Positions 6,305-7,726 of a DNA stretch of 7,726 nt are shown piece after piece (position 1 is the stretch's first letter; each line of letters begins with the position of its first letter). The notes under the pieces were generated by a model that did no database searches, was not told the DNA's origin, and saw nothing but the letters and a program-made list of their open reading frames with translations. Made by a program: the position numbers and the translations under genes. The DNA is taken from the NCBI GenBank assembly GCA_029880385.1, contig JAOUOM010000080.1, forward strand, positions 1 to 7,726, read 5' to 3'. The stretch comes from Cyclobacteriaceae bacterium. Its GTDB lineage: Bacteria > Bacteroidota > Bacteroidia > Cytophagales > Cyclobacteriaceae.

Positions 6305-6470
6305 TGAATTCTTTATTATGTGAAATATATCTAGTTCAAACGAAATAAATTTCAACAAAATGGGTTTGTTTTTTTGAATGAATTATTAAAACGCTGAATA
6401 TATTCCAAAAAACGTTAGGAAAGAAGCGTATCTCAAGTTATTTATAAATAGTTCGTATTTTAGGCACTTA

Positions 6471-6491
6471 GAGTATATACTCCGAATATTC
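6471..6491. promoter_or_regulatory. Paired palindromes 41-61 bases upstream of the XRE gene, putative operators
   Basis: GAGTATATACTC (6471-6482) is a perfect 12-base palindrome, immediately followed by the perfect 8-base palindrome GAATATTC (6484-6491). Two copies of the related 10-base palindrome GAATATATTC occur at 6238-6247 and 6396-6405. Their shared GA...TATA...TC form and position just before an HTH regulator gene suggest autoregulatory sites. This is inference from sequence symmetry only. Confidence 0.4.
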
Positions 6492-6531
6492 CATCTATTA
6501 ATCGTGTGCTGATGGTATAATTTTTTACGTT

Positions 6532-7023
6532 ATGAATGTACAAGGAGTCGATGTTGGTATAATTGCAAGGAATCTTTCTGAGTTCATTAGATATTTGGGA
6601 ATAACTGATCGATTATTTGAAGAGTCTGTAGGATGGTCCAGTGGCTTTTTGAATAAGGTAAAGCATGGAAAGAGCTCTTTTTCTGTACAGAAAGCACTCC
6701 GTATATTCGAAGTATACCCACAATTAAATATCCAATGGTTTTTTACAGGTACGGGTACAATGATCCTGACTGATCCCGGTAATCTAGATGTTGATGAGGA
6801 GGAATTAAACGATTATACAGAAAATGATTATTTAATTGAACTAATCAAGGAATGTGAGATGCATTTTGACGACTATAAGTTTAAGAGTATGGCCAGGCAG
6901 TTGCGCATAATGGTAGAATTGCGAAACGAAGAATACATGCGTAATAAGCGGCTTTTGAAAGAGATTAGTGCCGGTTATCAGGAAGTGCTGTCCCGAATGA
7001 AAACGATGTTGGGCTCCATGTGA
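6532..7023 (+). CDS. XRE/CI-type helix-turn-helix transcriptional regulator
   Basis: This 163-residue cytosolic DNA-binding protein has an N-terminal helix-turn-helix of the XRE/phage CI repressor type at about residues 8-75. The recognition region reads FEESVGWSSGFLNKVKHGKSSFSVQKALRIFEVYP, and it ends in NIQWFFTGTGTMI, close to the NxxWLLTGxGxM signature often found at the end of such domains in Bacteroidota regulators. Residues 80-105 are acidic (DVDEEELNDYTEND), and the C-terminal 60 residues are charged and helical, suitable for dimerisation. No peptidase domain is present, so it is not a full LexA- or CI-like self-cleaving repressor. The start ATG has no Shine-Dalgarno sequence; a TAATTTTT element lies only seven bases upstream, so a very short leader is possible. 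It stands alone after a long A+T-rich gap rich in palindromes, which suggests autoregulation. Target genes are unknown. Confidence 0.85.
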   Translation: MNVQGVDVGIIARNLSEFIRYLGITDRLFEESVGWSSGFLNKVKHGKSSFSVQKALRIFEVYPQLNIQWFFTGTGTMILTDPGNLDVDEEELNDYTENDYLIELIKECEMHFDDYKFKSMARQLRIMVELRNEEYMRNKRLLKEISAGYQEVLSRMKTMLGSM

Positions 7024-7062
7024 TTTTTTAGTGGCCAGAACGAAAAGGTTTCCATTCCTGTA

Positions 7063-7072
7063 GCTGTACAGC
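7063..7072. repeat. Palindrome GCTGTACAGC downstream of the XRE gene
   Basis: A perfect 10-base palindrome lies 40 bases after the regulator stop. Its core CTGTACAG also forms the centre of a perfect 14-base palindrome, TTTCTGTACAGAAA, inside the regulator gene at 6680-6693. It may be a binding site, but two short matches could be chance. Confidence 0.35.
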
Positions 7073-7142
7073 CCTTTGGAAGATATTCTGTTAGTTTATG
7101 ACAGCAATTTTTTACCTTCGGTATTCAGACTGTTAGGATTTA

Positions 7143-7178
7143 TTTCCGGCATGTTTTGGAAATATCGCCCGGAAACAT
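7143..7178. repeat. Overlapping inverted repeats before the DUF1080 gene
   Basis: TTTCCGG (7143-7149) pairs with CCGGAAA (7169-7175), and ATGTTT (7151-7156) pairs with AAACAT (7173-7178). The right arms share three bases, so the two stems compete. They end 35 bases before the ATG of the last gene and might lie in its promoter or leader. Confidence 0.35.
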
Positions 7179-7213
7179 ACGGTCAAATGAAGGTATAAAC
7201 TAACTCTTTACTC

Positions 7214-7726
7214 ATGAGAATTCTACTAAGTGCTATTCTGTCTTTTGCAGTCATTGCCTTATATGGCCAGAAAATGGTCCCGGAGGCGACCGAACTTTAT
7301 TTGGATGTGCCAGTCGTAACACCAGGTGAGGGAAATGCCCCACCTTCCGATGCTATTGTGCTTTTTGATGGTACGGATGTTTCCAAATTTCAAATGCCAA
7401 AATTTAATTATGGCGGCAGCATGAAAGATTATAAGGAAATGATCCCTCAGCTAACGGCTGAATACGAAGGAAAACCAATTGTATGGGAAGTCAAAAATGG
7501 TGAAATGATTGTTCGCCCCAGTGGTGGACCCATTTCGACCAAACAGGCATTTGGTGATGTCCAATTGCACATCGAATGGCTGGCTCCCAAAGTGGATGGA
7601 AAATCCGGGCAGGGCTACAGCAACAGCGGTGTGTTTTTGATGGGCCTTTACGAGGTACAGGTACTTAATTCTTACGAAAACCCTACCTATAGCAATGGCC
7701 AGGCAGCTTCTATTTACAAACAATTT
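7214..7726 (+). CDS. Secreted DUF1080 protein (3-keto-disaccharide hydrolase-like), 3'-truncated
   Basis: The frame from ATG 7214 stays open for 171 codons to the right edge, so the gene continues beyond the window. Residues 1-18 form a signal peptide (MRILLSAILSFAVIALYG) with likely cleavage before Q19, so the protein is exported. The DUF1080 (PF06439) concanavalin-like fold is recognised by IVLFDGTDVSKF (48-59), WEVKNGEMIV (91-100), FGDVQLHIEW (113-122), NSGVFLMGLYEVQVLNSY (137-154) and NGQAASIY (161-168). Members act on 3-keto-glycosides or related sugars, and many Bacteroidota carry several. The 29-residue spacer between signal peptide and domain, and the insert at about 60-88, are longer than in minimal members. 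It starts 190 bases after the XRE gene, on the same strand, probably with its own promoter, although I could not identify one. Substrate is not assignable from the fragment. Confidence 0.87.
   Translation, partial: MRILLSAILSFAVIALYGQKMVPEATELYLDVPVVTPGEGNAPPSDAIVLFDGTDVSKFQMPKFNYGGSMKDYKEMIPQLTAEYEGKPIVWEVKNGEMIVRPSGGPISTKQAFGDVQLHIEWLAPKVDGKSGQGYSNSGVFLMGLYEVQVLNSYENPTYSNGQAASIYKQF

Larger units (their letters stand above)
5865..6531. other. A+T-rich intergenic region with many dyads and no recognisable gene
   Basis: These 667 bases lie between the exb terminator and the XRE regulator. I find no reading frame of useful length on either strand, no tRNA fold and no transposase remnant. Composition is clearly more A+T-rich than the flanking genes. 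The region instead holds several inverted repeats and short palindromes, listed separately. It could be the regulatory region of the XRE gene, contain a small RNA, or be decayed acquired DNA; the sequence alone does not decide. Confidence 0.7.

Noticed and set aside
5865..6531. CRISPR array or tandem-repeat locus
   Set aside because: The repeats are short, unevenly spaced palindromes and hexamers, with no regular repeat-spacer unit and no cas gene.
7451..7723. 90-codon minus-strand open frame near the right edge
   Set aside because: It is antisense to the DUF1080 gene, whose motifs and signal peptide are clear in the plus frame.

Overview
The window looks like chromosomal DNA of a Bacteroidota bacterium, perhaps near the Saprospiraceae (lineage is inference). 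The reasons are an exbB – small membrane gene – exbD – exbD cluster, a TAnnTTTG-type -7 element before the tRNA, little Shine-Dalgarno sequence before most genes, and a secreted DUF1080 protein. By eye the genes are of moderate G+C, while the stretch at about 5865-6531 is clearly A+T-rich.

Positions 1-3290 hold four same-strand genes with overlapping ends: the 3' part of a SpoIIE/RsbU-type PP2C phosphatase, a NodB-type polysaccharide deacetylase, a TatD-family metal-dependent hydrolase and a type I L-asparaginase (AnsA). The overlaps of 4, 11 and 11 bases imply one transcript with translational coupling, although the functions are not obviously linked. A promoter-like element then precedes a complete tRNA-Ser(GGA) at 3380-3467.

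Positions 3537-5812 encode a TonB-ExbBD/Tol-type proton channel module: ExbB with a signal peptide and an acidic linker, a 100-residue three-helix membrane protein of unknown role with an unusually strong Shine-Dalgarno sequence, and two different ExbD proteins. An intrinsic terminator closes the operon at 5835-5864. No TonB gene lies inside the operon, so the energised partner must be encoded elsewhere.

Positions 5865-6531 contain no recognisable gene but are rich in dyads: a concentric 28-base dyad, a perfect 18-bp inverted repeat, several TTTGAA hexamers in both orientations, and a set of short GA...TC palindromes. The palindromes run up to an XRE/CI-type helix-turn-helix regulator (6532-7023), which may use some of them as operators. 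The last gene, from 7214 to the right edge, starts a secreted DUF1080 (3-keto-disaccharide hydrolase-like) protein cut by the window.

The window is mostly ordinary core-type genome. The least explained parts are the dyad-rich intergenic region with its regulator and the small membrane protein in the exb operon. No convincing new defence or mobile system is visible.
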